Below, piece by piece: positions 51,981 to 61,025 of a DNA stretch of 64,000 nucleotides. The stretch is from Shinella zoogloeoides. GTDB lineage: Bacteria; Pseudomonadota; Alphaproteobacteria; Rhizobiales; Rhizobiaceae. Positions within the stretch are counted from its first letter, which is position 1. Each line of letters begins with the position of its first letter. The notes below the pieces were generated by a model, which was not told where the DNA came from, did no database searches, and saw only the letters and a list, made by a program, of their open reading frames with translations. A program made the translations under genes and the position numbers. The stretch lies in NCBI RefSeq assembly GCF_030733845.1, contig NZ_CP132313.1, positions 434,001 through 498,000 of the forward strand, read 5' to 3'.

Positions 51981-53798
51981 CTAAGCGCCTCTGCGATAGC
52001 TGACTTTGCCGCCACAAACCGTGATCGCAGGCTCCGCTTCCTGCAGAACATCCGCCTGCATCGCCCCGATATCTTTGGAAAGCACGACGATATCGGCGAG
52101 ATAACCGCATTTCAGGCGGCCCTTGCGGTGTTCCATGAATTGGGCATAGGCGCCCTCGACCGTATAGGCTGCGAGTGCCTCCATCAGCGTGCAGCTCTGG
52201 TCGGGATAGCCCGGTGCGAAGGGTTTGCGGCGGATGGCGGCCTGGATGCCGAGGAGGGGCGAGATCGGCGAGACGGGCCAGTCAGAGGCGAACGGGATGT
52301 GGGCGCCAGCTTCACGCAGGGTGCGCGAGGCCCAGGCATAGGGCCAGCGTGCCCGGCCGACGCGTGACAGCGTCGGTTCCAGCGGCAGGTTCATCGCCCC
52401 CGGCGGATGCTGCGGCTGCATGGCGGCAATGACGCCGAGGTCGACGAGCCGCCTGATATCGGCGGGGCGGATGACTTCGACATGTTCGATGCGATGGCGG
52501 CTGTCCCGCGGGCCGTTCATTCGGCGCGCATGCTCGTAGCCATCGAGGATGGAGCGCACGGATCCGTCACCGCAGGCATGCACCGCTATCTGCAGGCCGC
52601 GCCGGTCGGCCTCGGCGGCGAAGGCGTTGAAATGCTCCTGCGTGAACAGCGGTTCGCCATGCCAATCGGTGCGATCGGCATAGGGTTCGTGCATGTAGGC
52701 GGTCCAGCTATCCAGAACGCCGTCCATGAAGGCCTTCACCATGCCCGAGGACAACCATTCGGACCGGTAGCGCTCGGCCATGACGGAGGCCTTCTCCAGC
52801 ACATCGGGCGTCATGAAATTCTTGTAGTGGAAGGGAATCTGGGCCCGCACGGAGAGCGCGCCTTCGGCTTCGATCTCCGCCAGCAGTTCGAGCTGATAGA
52901 GATTGCCGTCCATGTTGTGCAGCGAGGTGATGCCCTGGCTCGCGCAATAGGCAAGGCCCCGTTTCGTCATCTCCCTGTCGGCCGTGCGCTCGGCCTCCGT
53001 CGGGGGACGCGCCGGCTCGCCGCCGGTGATGAGACCGAGCGACAGGCGCAGCTCACCGCTCAGTTCCAGCACGGGCTCGAAGGCGCCCCATTCCCGCAGC
53101 TCGCCGCCGGCAAGCCCGTCCGCGCCCATGAGGATTTCGTTGCCGGGCGGAAGGTCCCTGCCATGCAGCAGGCCGGCGGCCTCCAGGGCCCGCGTGTTGA
53201 CCCACATCGTATGGCCTTCCGCCGCGGTCATGGCGAAGGGACGGTCGGCGACGATGCGGTCGAGATGATGCCGCGTGATCCGCTCGCCGCCAGGCAATAT
53301 CTCGTGGTCGGCACCCGTGGCGCGCAGCACCGCAGCCTGCGGATTGGCCTTCGCATGGTCGCCGATCTTCCGCGCCAGCGCATCGAAGCCGCGCACGCCG
53401 CCGAGATCGAGGCCGCCCAGCCGCGTGATGTCGGCGGGAATGGCGGCACTTGGCTGCTGCAGTCCGCCATAGACACCGGTGACATCGCCGATGTTTCCGG
53501 CCTCGTCGAAACTGAACGCGACGATACCAATCTCGATGATTTCGTCCTTGCGGGCGTTGAGGCCGGTGGTCTCCGTATCGACGACGACGCCCTGTAACGG
53601 AAAGCCGGGCCGCGGCGCATCCGCGATGGCGCGGGCCTCCAGTTTCCGCAGAACGCGATAGCGGCCGGTTTCTTCGAGCCGGCGGACCATCTCGATTTCG
53701 TCTGCGAGGCCTCGCACATCGTGTGCGGACGGAGATTGGGCCTTCACTTCCGGCTCTCTCGCCTCCCCCGTTCCGAACAAGTCGAACTGCTGCTTCAT
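51981..53798 (-). CDS. Chimeric ORF: DEDDh exonuclease N-terminus joined to amidohydrolase C-terminus
   Basis: One 605-residue frame made of two unrelated partial proteins. Residues 1 to about 126 match the start of a DNA polymerase III epsilon-like 3'-5' exonuclease (VVVDTETTGLNARKDEIIEI, Asp74 and Glu76; IPADITR). From about 128 it is a YtcJ-type amidohydrolase (ALEAAGLLHGRDLPPGNEIL; VHACGDGSVRSILDGYEHAR; HRIEHVEVIRPADIRRLVDL; PFASDWPVSPISPLLGIQAA). The exonuclease lacks its later Asp and His-Asp motifs. The amidohydrolase lacks its first roughly 130 residues with the HxH metal motif. Neither half should be active. The junction is near 53418. It looks like an in-frame deletion or rearrangement scar. 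Confidence 0.8.
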   Translation of the reverse strand: MKQQFDLFGTGEAREPEVKAQSPSAHDVRGLADEIEMVRRLEETGRYRVLRKLEARAIADAPRPGFPLQGVVVDTETTGLNARKDEIIEIGIVAFSFDEAGNIGDVTGVYGGLQQPSAAIPADITRLGGLDLGGVRGFDALARKIGDHAKANPQAAVLRATGADHEILPGGERITRHHLDRIVADRPFAMTAAEGHTMWVNTRALEAAGLLHGRDLPPGNEILMGADGLAGGELREWGAFEPVLELSGELRLSLGLITGGEPARPPTEAERTADREMTKRGLAYCASQGITSLHNMDGNLYQLELLAEIEAEGALSVRAQIPFHYKNFMTPDVLEKASVMAERYRSEWLSSGMVKAFMDGVLDSWTAYMHEPYADRTDWHGEPLFTQEHFNAFAAEADRRGLQIAVHACGDGSVRSILDGYEHARRMNGPRDSRHRIEHVEVIRPADIRRLVDLGVIAAMQPQHPPGAMNLPLEPTLSRVGRARWPYAWASRTLREAGAHIPFASDWPVSPISPLLGIQAAIRRKPFAPGYPDQSCTLMEALAAYTVEGAYAQFMEHRKGRLKCGYLADIVVLSKDIGAMQADVLQEAEPAITVCGGKVSYRRGA

Positions 53799-53968
53799 GC
53801 CACCTATCTCGCATTGGCGAGCGCGTAACGCCGCGCGCTTGAGGGCTTCTTATAGAGCCTGCATTGAACATTCGAAACTAGAGGATGTCGAAGCCGCAAA
53901 ACAGGGCGCACTTGCTGCCCGAATTCTGAATCAGGTATGGGAGGCGCCATAGCTCTCCTATTAAAATA

Positions 53969-53997
53969 TTGATGGATGTAGCACTTAGTGCTATATA
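53969..53997 (+). promoter_or_regulatory. Toxin-antitoxin promoter with embedded palindrome
   Basis: TTGATG (53969-53974), 17 bases, TATATA (53992-53997). A perfect palindrome TAGCACT-T-AGTGCTA (53979-53993) fills the spacer and touches the -10, a good autorepression site for the Xre antitoxin. The predicted start is at or beside the toxin ATG (54003), giving a leaderless or near-leaderless transcript. Confidence 0.65.
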
Positions 53998-54002
53998 GAC
54001 CG

Positions 54003-54362
54003 ATGTCAGAACGAGTGTTCAAAACGGCGTGGTTTGCCAAGGCAGCAAAGAAGGCGCGCATCTCCGACGAGGCGTTGTCGAAGGCAATCGTTCAGGTTGC
54101 CCTTGGACAGGCCGACGATCTCGGCGGTGGCGTCTTCAAGAAGCGCCTCAACGACAACATGCATCGTTCAATTGTTTTGGCGAAGGCCGGGGAGTTCTGG
54201 GTGTTCGCCTATCTCTTCGCCAAGAAGGATCGGGCGAACATCGATGACGACGAGCTTCTGGCGTTCCGGAAACTCGCAGATCTCTACCGAGGCAAGGCGA
54301 AAGCCGACCTCGAAGCGGAACTCAAGATCGGCGCCTTATTGGAGATTGATCATGGCAACTAA
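54003..54362 (+). CDS. RelE/HigB-type toxin
   Basis: A 119-residue type II toxin of the RelE superfamily, probably a translation-dependent mRNA endonuclease. It begins MSERVFKTAWFAKAAKKARI and has the family segment GGVFKKRLNDNMHRSIVLAK, then FWVFAYLFAKKDRANIDDDE. Toxin-first order is typical of HigBA-like pairs. Its 3' end overlaps the antitoxin start by 11 bases. A GTG at 53988 is an alternative start but would overlap the -10. Confidence 0.83.
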   Translation: MSERVFKTAWFAKAAKKARISDEALSKAIVQVALGQADDLGGGVFKKRLNDNMHRSIVLAKAGEFWVFAYLFAKKDRANIDDDELLAFRKLADLYRGKAKADLEAELKIGALLEIDHGN

Positions 54363-54675
54363 ACGCAAGTTCAAGAGCGATGCGTTCGAGGCAATCCATA
54401 GCGCTGTCGAAGGCATGTTCGCGGCTGGGACCATCGACAAGGAAACGATGCGGACCTTCGATGAGGATTGCCTTGTGATCCCGCAGGAACTGTCGCCTGG
54501 TGAGATCAAGGCGCTCCGCGAGGACAACCATGTCAGCCAGCCGGTCTTTGCCCGTTATCTGAACACGAGCCAATCGACGGTCCAAAAGTGGGAAACCGGT
54601 GCCAAGCGCCCGAGCGGGCCAGCGCTCAAGCTCCTCTCGCTCGTGCAAAAGCACGGGCTGCAGATGCTTGCGTAG
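54352..54675 (+). CDS. Xre-family antitoxin
   Basis: A 107-residue protein. A helix-turn-helix of the Cro/C1 type lies at about residues 50-100 (SPGEIKALREDNHVSQPVFA, then RYLNTSQSTVQKWETGAKRP). It should neutralise the RelE-type toxin and bind the palindrome at 53979-53993. Start ATG 54352 lies inside the end of the toxin gene. Confidence 0.85.
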   Translation: MATKRKFKSDAFEAIHSAVEGMFAAGTIDKETMRTFDEDCLVIPQELSPGEIKALREDNHVSQPVFARYLNTSQSTVQKWETGAKRPSGPALKLLSLVQKHGLQMLA

Positions 54676-54913
54676 CTGAATCCCCACTGGCGCACGACAG
54701 GCGCGCGCTGCGCTTTCGAATTTCAGGGGCTTCCTGATGACGAATCGCCGCCATAGTGAAGCCGCATGTTTCCAGAGCCTTGCAACCGTCTAATGCCGAT
54801 CTGCGTGTGCAAGATTGCTCATGACGGCCATGATGATAGCCATGGTTTGAAGCGACCATTTTGCCGGTCCTACTGAACCCCTACGTCAAAACACTCAACA
54901 TGCAGATTTGCCG

Positions 54914-55646
54914 TCAATGGATGCATCCTATCCAAACCTTGCCCAGACGCTTTCTAACCGCCTGAGCAACCGCCACGTCGCAGCCGTCAGAAAAAACCAT
55001 GCCAAAAGGCTTCCTCAACGGCTCGTAATCCCCATAGTCATCCAACGTGCCAGCTGGTTCCGGCCCAGCCAGTGCATATCGGATTGAGGCCCAAAGCTCC
55101 CATGCCAGCTCCAGTTCGCCGGGATCACCAGGATAAACGCGGCTCGCTGGCACCATTTTTTTGAAGAGACCCATTTCTCCCAAAATGATGGATGAAACGA
55201 AATGAGCGCAGCAATCGGCCAGTTGGATACCGATAACGGACTTTGAATCGCAGCCCATCTTCAGCAAAGCCGTCAGGCAGCTTGACCGAATTCGATTTCA
55301 TGCCCTGATCAAGATAGACGGTCTGTTCGGCATACGATCCATGATGCGTGATCGCTTCGATTATTCTCCCTGCCAGTGACATAAGGTGATCCCGCTCATC
55401 AACGGAGCACACACCGAATGCGATCTGGCATTTTCCGATAATCTCTTGGAAACGATCGCGCAGCTGTTGCGCACCGGGGTTTCCGGCCATTTTCATGCTG
55501 CTTTTGAACTCGTCCTGACAGGGGACGAAACCACAGGAGGACAACGCTTTCTCAGCCTGTTGGGTTTGTTCTTCGCTCGCCACTACAGCAGCCAGAACAA
55601 TAAAGTTCGCCCTAGCGTGGATGCTTTCATCGATATAGATGCTCAT
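54914..55646 (-). pseudogene. DUF3800 protein, frameshifted
   Basis: From ATG 55646 the frame gives the DUF3800 opening (MSIYIDESIHARANFIVLAA, with the Asp of the RNase-H-like fold). It runs well to SVKLPDGF and then goes out of frame near 55268. The expected continuation (LKMGCDSKSVIGIQLADCCA) reads in the next frame to TGA 54914-54916. One extra T (GGCTTTGCTG instead of GGCTTGCTG) explains it. Total would be about 243 residues. DUF3800 proteins are often in defence or mobile islands; here it follows the toxin-antitoxin pair. Confidence 0.75.
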
Positions 55647-55783
55647 AGCATCACTGCGCCAAACGGCCCATTGTTTGTCAAGGAGACATGGCATAGGTTG
55701 CCAGCCTGCGTCGGCACTTCAAGCATCCGGTAGCGTGAATGGGTCTCCCGGTCTGCCCGACGCCGCGACGAGCCTGAAGAGAT

Positions 55784-56479
55784 CTATTCCTCCTCGCCCT
55801 CAGCCGCATCTAGCGCTTCATCCTGCATACCCTTCCGGCTGAGCATCCCGGCATCCTCGAGCGCCTCGATGTCGGGCAGATCGCGCAGCGTCTCCAAGCC
55901 GAAGGCGGCGAGAAAGTGCTTCGTGGTGACATAGGTGTACGGCGCGCCCGGCGTCGGGCTGCGCGGGCCGGAGGCGAGGAAGCCGGCGCTGCGCAGGCTG
56001 GCGATCGTGTCGCGGCTGACCTCCTTGCCAAAGATTTTTGACAGGTCGCCGCGGGTGATCGGCTGGAAATACGCAATCGCCATCAGCACCATGGCCTCGA
56101 AGTCGGACAGCGCCGGAGCCCCTCCCCGCGTCGAGGCCTGCGACGCCCTAATCGAAACGGCGAAACGCGAACGCGTTCGGTACTGCCAGCCGCCGGCGAC
56201 GACGACGACCTCATAGGGCCGGTCCCGCAATTCCGCGCGCAGGTCGTCGATCAGCAGGTCGATGCTGCAGTCCTTGCCGAGGACACGGGCCAGCGTCTCC
56301 CGACCGACCGGCTCGGCCGCGGCAAAGATCACCGCCTCGACGCGCAGCATCCATTCGCGCCAGCGCAGCTCCGGTGGCAGATCCACCAGTTCCCGATCAA
56401 AGAGATGTTCATCTCCAGCGTTCGCTTGCTTGGTGCGTCCTTTGCCCTGTGGTGCCTTGGCTGCGATGGATCCGTTCAT
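55784..56479 (-). CDS. scpB: ScpB-family chromosome-segregation protein (plasmid copy)
   Basis: A 231-residue protein with two winged-helix domains typical of ScpB: VEAVIFAAAEPVGRETLARV (residues about 47-66), then LSDFEAMVLMAIAYFQPITR and YVTTKHFLAAFGLETLRDLP. Chromosomal ScpB works with ScpA and SMC kleisin complexes; no scpA lies nearby. The ATG at 56479 lies just past the stop of the DUF1403 gene; an ATG at 56491 would overlap it. The trio integrase - DUF1403 - scpB suggests a plasmid-specific module. Confidence 0.82.
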   Translation of the reverse strand: MNGSIAAKAPQGKGRTKQANAGDEHLFDRELVDLPPELRWREWMLRVEAVIFAAAEPVGRETLARVLGKDCSIDLLIDDLRAELRDRPYEVVVVAGGWQYRTRSRFAVSIRASQASTRGGAPALSDFEAMVLMAIAYFQPITRGDLSKIFGKEVSRDTIASLRSAGFLASGPRSPTPGAPYTYVTTKHFLAAFGLETLRDLPDIEALEDAGMLSRKGMQDEALDAAEGEEE

Positions 56480-56480
56480 G

Positions 56481-57433
56481 TCACAACCCATAAATCCTGA
56501 ACGCGCTGCGGCCGGACAGTTCGCGCACGGCGCCAAAGCCTTCCAGACGATCGAACATCCGCGTTGCCGCCCAGCGCGACAAATGACTACCCGGGGCCGA
56601 CGCGGCCACGGCATCCTCGTCGAGCAGTTTTGCAATGACCAGGCCGGCGCCCTTCGTGCGAACCTTTGGCGCGGCGGCGCGCAGCGTCTCGGCGCGCCGC
56701 GCGATGTCGCCGGCGGTGCGCAGGGCAGCACCGGTTGCCTCGAAAAGGGCGAGGCAGACGGCCCGGGCAAAGGCAGGCTCGCCCGGGCGCACGCGGCCCC
56801 TGCCCCCAAGCGTCTTGAAGGCGGGCCCATAGCGCTCGGCCATCAGCAGCGGCAGGGCAAAATCCCACTTCAGCAGCGCGGCGATCAGCATGTCGGCCAG
56901 CATCCAGGCGAGCGGTTCGGCATCCGGACGCGTGGCATGAACAGAACTCACCAGATTCGCCGCCGCAAACGGCGCTGGACGGCCGGATTGCAGTGCATCG
57001 TCGGCATGGTCGACCGCCGCGGCCAGCCGATCGTCCCAAACGAGCCCCAACAAGTCGGCAAGCTCTGCCACCGCCTTCGTCGAGAAGGCGGGTTTTCGGG
57101 TGGAAAGCCTTTTGTAGGCTAAAACACCCGGCCGGCCGGGCCGGGATCGTCGCCGGCGGTCGTCAGCAAAAGCGCATCCCGCAATGCATGCTCGTCCTCG
57201 CTGCGGCCCATCAGGCGGACCGCGACGGCGGCACATTTGAGGGCGTGGCGCGCGCGCCAGCAGCCGGCCCAAACGGGCTCGGAACGAACGATATCGTCCA
57301 GCGATTTCAAAGCGATGCCGGCGGCGAAGGCGGCTGAAAGATCGCCCGGCTCGCGACCATGTGGCAGGGCCCAGCCGGGCAGCGTGGCGGCGGGCGTCGG
57401 GGAGGCGACGGGTGCGATGACGGGCGAATCCAT
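56481..57433 (-). pseudogene. DUF1403 protein, frameshifted
   Basis: The first frame starts at ATG 57433 ([40 protein letters not shown]) and stops at 57119. The second part ([60 protein letters not shown]) reads one frame over to 56481. Loss of one T from a T-run near 57121 accounts for it (GTGTTTTAGCC, where GTGTTTTTAGCC restores the frame). The corrected length is about 317 residues. Function unknown; it directly precedes scpB. Confidence 0.75.
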
Positions 57434-57453
57434 GGCAGTCAGCCTACACCGGT

Positions 57454-57492
57454 TGTGCGGTTTACGCCATACTATTGATTATATACCGCACA
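57454..57492. promoter_or_regulatory. Inverted repeat upstream of DUF1403
   Basis: TGTGCGGT (57454-57461) and ACCGCACA (57485-57492) form perfect 8-base arms 23 bases apart. The arms flank an AT-rich core with TATTGATTATAT. The site lies between the DUF1403 start and the decayed integrase start, a plausible operator for either. Confidence 0.5.
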
Positions 57493-57558
57493 GCATGTCG
57501 CTCCTACATAATGATGGATAAGATTGCCTTACCGCTCATTATTCTCTTCATATAGGAG

Positions 57559-58675
57559 ATGGCTCGACGAAAACAGCGAAATTCACCCTCTGGAGCGTTC
57601 TGCGCTGCCGCGCAGCACGGTGGTTTTCACTGTTGTTTCCGTGGCGGTGTTGGCCGACCTCCCTGTCTTCCCGAGGCCAACGCCGACCGGCCTGCCCACC
57701 TGCAATATCTCACCGAGCGCGCCCGTGGCTATGTCGCGGCTGCGTCGTCGGCCAGTACTCGGCGGGCGTACGCAGCGAACTGGAAGCACGTTTCCGCCTG
57801 GTCCGACTCCAAATTTTCGCCCCTCCCCCCGGATCCGCAGATCGTCGGCCTCTATATCACCGCCTGCGCATCCGGCAGTGCTGTTGGCACGCCGCCGTGG
57901 CGGCAAGCCGAACAGCTTTTCGACCATTGAGCGCCGCCCTCCGCTGGAACGATGCCCAGCGCGGCGAGCAAAAACACGATCGCAAGGACCGGGCAATCGC
58001 CACCGTGCTCGTCGGAATCCGCAACAAGCACGCCGTCCCGCCCTGGCAGAAGGAGGCTATCCTGCCGGAAGAACTGATCGCGATGCTGGAAACCCTCAAA
58101 ATGGGGACGCTGCGGGGCACACGGGACTGCGCGATGCTGCTTGTGGGTTTCGCCGGCAGGCTCAGGCGCTCGGAAATCATCTGGCTCGACCTCGGTCGCG
58201 ACCAGACGGGCGACGCGCGGTTGGATTGAGCTATTCGACAATGGCGTGCTGATGAAATTGCGCGGCAAGACGGGCTGATGCGAGGTGGAGATCGGCCGGG
58301 GATAGTCCGACTCACCTGCCCCGTTGCGGCGCTGGAAACCTGGATTCGGTTTGCGCGACTCGCTAGGGGACCGCTCTTTCGCCGCGTCACGGGTGAGGGC
58401 AAGGCGATCGGGCTGGAGCGTCTCAACGACCAGGGGGTGGCACGCCTCGTCAAGAAGACGGCGCTGGCGGCGGCGTGCAGGGCAATCTTTCCGAGCAGAA
58501 GCGAGGCTAGAAATTTTCCCGGCATTCGCTGCGCGCCGGTCTCGCCTCTTCCGCCGAGGTCGATGAACGCCATGTACAAAAGCAACTTGGCCATGCCTCA
58601 GCCGAGATGACCCGCCGCTACCAGCGGCGGCGTGATCGCTTCCGGGTCAACCTAACGAAAGTCGCCGGCCTGTAG
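57559..58675 (+). pseudogene. Tyrosine recombinase (phage-type integrase), decayed
   Basis: Parts of one integrase occur in three frames. These are the core-binding domain (LTERARGYVAAASSASTRRA) to about 57900, the start of the catalytic domain (GTRDCAMLLVGFAGRLRRSE, containing the first catalytic Arg region) to 58229, then CPVAALETWIRFARLARGPL, and finally SAEMTRRYQRRRDRFRVNLT to TAG 58673-58675. The HxLR and HxxY elements are spread over broken frames. Several indels mean real decay. Confidence 0.75.
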
Positions 58676-58781
58676 GCGCCCCTCCCCTCTCGGGCCTGAG
58701 GTGGAGATACGAGGATTAAAACTCCCCCTTTAAAATGAGGTACAGTCCTATCGTCTTTCACATCGATGACATGAGGAAGAG

Positions 58782-59717
58782 ATGTGGCACGCACGGCGGA
58801 GATGGTACGGGAGAAGACTTGCCTTGCTGGCTGCAGGAGGGTTGATCGTCGGCATATCGACCGATGCCGCGTTTGCCCAGATTGAATGGCGTGCGCCGCC
58901 CTGTACTTACTCATTGGCCACCAGCACCGGAACGCTCTGCGTCCGCGCGGGCAGCTTCAATCGCGACATATGCACGGCGCTTGCCCATTTCGCCGGCGAG
59001 AACGATCTACCGCCAGATTTCTTTGCCCGGCTGATCTGGACGGAAAGCCGGTTCCGTCCAGATGCGGTCAGCCCGAAGGGGGCTGAAGGAATAGCCCAGT
59101 TCATTCCCTCCACCGCAAGACTGCGCGGCCTGGCGAACAGTTTCGACGCTTTGGAAGCACTGAAGAAATCTGCGGAATATCTCGATGACCTACGTGATCG
59201 CTTCGGCAATATCGGTCTCGCCGCCGCCGCCTACAATGCCGGCGAAGGCGGGCTGCGGGCGTTCCTGAAAACCGGAAGTCTGCCGCAAGAGACCCGCAAC
59301 TACGTCCTTGATATCACGGCTCATGCGGCCGAGGACTGGCGCGATAACCCGCCTGCAACCGTTGATCTGCGCTTAGACGAGCAGAAGTCTTTCGAAGACG
59401 CCTGCATCGCGCTTGCCGACACGCGACGCCTCAAGGCCCCGGAATTCGAAGTGGAAGGCGCATGGGCACCCTGGGGCGCGCAACTGGCGGGACATTTCCA
59501 GAAGCGGGTGGCAGTCAGACTCTTTCTGTCGACCGTCCGCTCCCTGCCTGCACCGCTGAACAAGGAAAAACCGCTGATCCAAAAGGAACGCAACCCCGCT
59601 TTCGGGACAAGGCTGCGATACACGGCCCGCATTGGCCGGCCGACCCGAAAGGAGGCCGAGGCCGTGTGCCTTGAAGTCCGCAAGAGCGGAAGCGCCTGCA
59701 TCGTCTTCAGGAACTGA
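58782..59717 (+). CDS. Lytic transglycosylase (SLT) with C-terminal cysteine-containing domain
   Basis: A 311-residue periplasmic enzyme cutting the peptidoglycan glycan strand. The signal peptide has a core at residues 12-30 and cleavage near FAQ/IEW. The SLT domain (about 60-180) has catalytic Glu88 in LIWTESRFRPDAVSPKGAEG and the motifs IAQFIPSTA and AAAYNAGEGG. The last about 80 residues end GSACIVFRN and look like a SPOR-type peptidoglycan-binding fold; that is a guess. ATG 58782 follows GAGGAAGAG. No conjugation genes are nearby. Confidence 0.82.
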   Translation: MWHARRRWYGRRLALLAAGGLIVGISTDAAFAQIEWRAPPCTYSLATSTGTLCVRAGSFNRDICTALAHFAGENDLPPDFFARLIWTESRFRPDAVSPKGAEGIAQFIPSTARLRGLANSFDALEALKKSAEYLDDLRDRFGNIGLAAAAYNAGEGGLRAFLKTGSLPQETRNYVLDITAHAAEDWRDNPPATVDLRLDEQKSFEDACIALADTRRLKAPEFEVEGAWAPWGAQLAGHFQKRVAVRLFLSTVRSLPAPLNKEKPLIQKERNPAFGTRLRYTARIGRPTRKEAEAVCLEVRKSGSACIVFRN

Positions 59718-60181
59718 CCGCGACAAGCGCTTGGCCAAATCGCGCACCGCTGGGCCCGACAAGAATGCTGCGACTTCGAAATACTGCCCCCTCCCCTTCC
59801 AAGCGCTTATGAATGAAGCCACGTAAGGTCTCAGAGCTCCCACGGGGACGCGGGTTCTAATCCTGTTATCTCAAAATCCTTGAGATTGCGCCGGTCGCGG
59901 TTTACCTGAACAGTTGCCGCTATCATTCCGCCCCAAGCGACATATCCGCCCTTTTCGGGGCCGCGGCATCTATGACTCGCCAGAAGCCAGCATGGCTTCC
60001 TCAGCAGTCCGAAAAATCGATCTGCAAATCGGTGACGCTTCTCGCGCAATCCCTTTTCAAATCGATCCGTCCGTTGATCCGGCCTGATCTTCTGGATGTC
60101 GAAGGAATCTCACCGATCATCTGCTGCCAGTATTGCCCTGGTCCAGGTCCCGACCGGACATGATCTCCACAGTTGGGGAAT
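59718..60181. other. Intergenic stretch, no gene recognised
   Basis: About 460 bases between the transglycosylase and the convergent regulator gene. Short frames occur on both strands; one on the minus strand ends near 59831 but has no recognisable family. No RNA gene found: a GGGTTCTAATCC string at about 59855 recalls a tRNA T-arm but has no acceptor or other arms. Confidence 0.4.
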
Positions 60182-60871
60182 CTAGGCTGTCATTCGAGGC
60201 GTTTTGGCGAAGACGCTCAGACCGAGCCATTCCTGGATGTCGCGCGCGAGTCTCTTGTCGCCTTCCAACCTCAGCGTCTCCGCCTCGACTTCCTGACGTA
60301 TGGTCGACAGACCCATCCAGATTGCGGTCATCGAGCGAAGCGCGGCCTCGACAAGAAGGTCGACGTCATAACCTGGATCGAAGTTGCACAGATCGACTTT
60401 TCCGTTCTCGATAACGATCCACCAGCACTTCTGCTTGGCCGAAAGCTCCGGGTACAGAAACTGTATCGTACAACGACGCGGCGGAAGCCTTCGCGTATCG
60501 AGGTTGCGCCGCATGTCCCACATGAGCAGGGAAGGGTCGAGGTTCTTCAGGGAGAGGCGCGACTCCATCCACCGTTGCGCCCAGTTTCCAAGGCCGATGA
60601 TCAGCGGCCTCAGTTCTTCGCCCGCTGACGTCAGTTGGTAGTCGGTTATGCCGTTTACGCTCCTCGTCGCGATGATGCCCGACTGTTCCAGTTCTTTCAG
60701 GCGCTTGGACAGAAGAGCTGGCGACATTTTCGGCAAACCGCGGCGCAATTCGTTGAAACGCGTCGATCCGCACAGGAACTCGCGGACGACGAGAGTCGTC
60801 CAACGCGAGCATAGGACTTCCGACGCCATCGAGACGGGGCAGAACTGCCCATAGCCGTCGCGCTCTCCCAT
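60182..60871 (-). CDS. HxlR-family transcriptional regulator with C-terminal sterol-carrier-like domain
   Basis: A 229-residue regulator. The HxlR winged helix is at about residues 10-105 (CPVSMASEVLCSRWTTLVVR; GLPKMSPALLSKRLKELEQS, then GIIATRSVNGITDYQLTSAG). The extra about 120 residues (WIVIENGKVDLCNFDPGYDV) look like an SCP2-type ligand domain. ATG 60871 has a GGAGGT site. Divergent from the acyl-CoA dehydrogenase gene, with a palindrome between them, so it probably controls that gene in response to a small hydrophobic ligand. Confidence 0.82.
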   Translation of the reverse strand: MGERDGYGQFCPVSMASEVLCSRWTTLVVREFLCGSTRFNELRRGLPKMSPALLSKRLKELEQSGIIATRSVNGITDYQLTSAGEELRPLIIGLGNWAQRWMESRLSLKNLDPSLLMWDMRRNLDTRRLPPRRCTIQFLYPELSAKQKCWWIVIENGKVDLCNFDPGYDVDLLVEAALRSMTAIWMGLSTIRQEVEAETLRLEGDKRLARDIQEWLGLSVFAKTPRMTA

Positions 60872-60950
60872 AGGGACCTCCAAAGGTCTGGATCGACCAA
60901 GATACGACAAAGCGGCCATTCCGCCAATCGCCCCTGCCCCCGCAGCTTGC

Positions 60951-60967
60951 AGTACAGTTCGTGTACT
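60951..60967. promoter_or_regulatory. Palindromic operator between regulator and acyl-CoA dehydrogenase
   Basis: AGTACA (60951-60956), GTTCG, TGTACT (60962-60967): perfect 6-base arms with a 5-base centre, midway between the divergent starts. It is the best candidate HxlR binding site. Confidence 0.55.
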
Positions 60968-61025
60968 AGCCGGATTTGCGAAAGGCGCGCACAGTTTCCA
61001 TCCTCATCAGAGAGGAGGCATTGAC

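Noticed and set aside
57559..58675. An active integrase or mobile-element border
   Set aside because: At least three frame changes break the catalytic domain, and I could not find direct repeats marking attachment sites.
59830..59890. A tRNA-like T-arm string GGGTTCTAATCC
   Set aside because: No acceptor, D or anticodon arms can be drawn around it.
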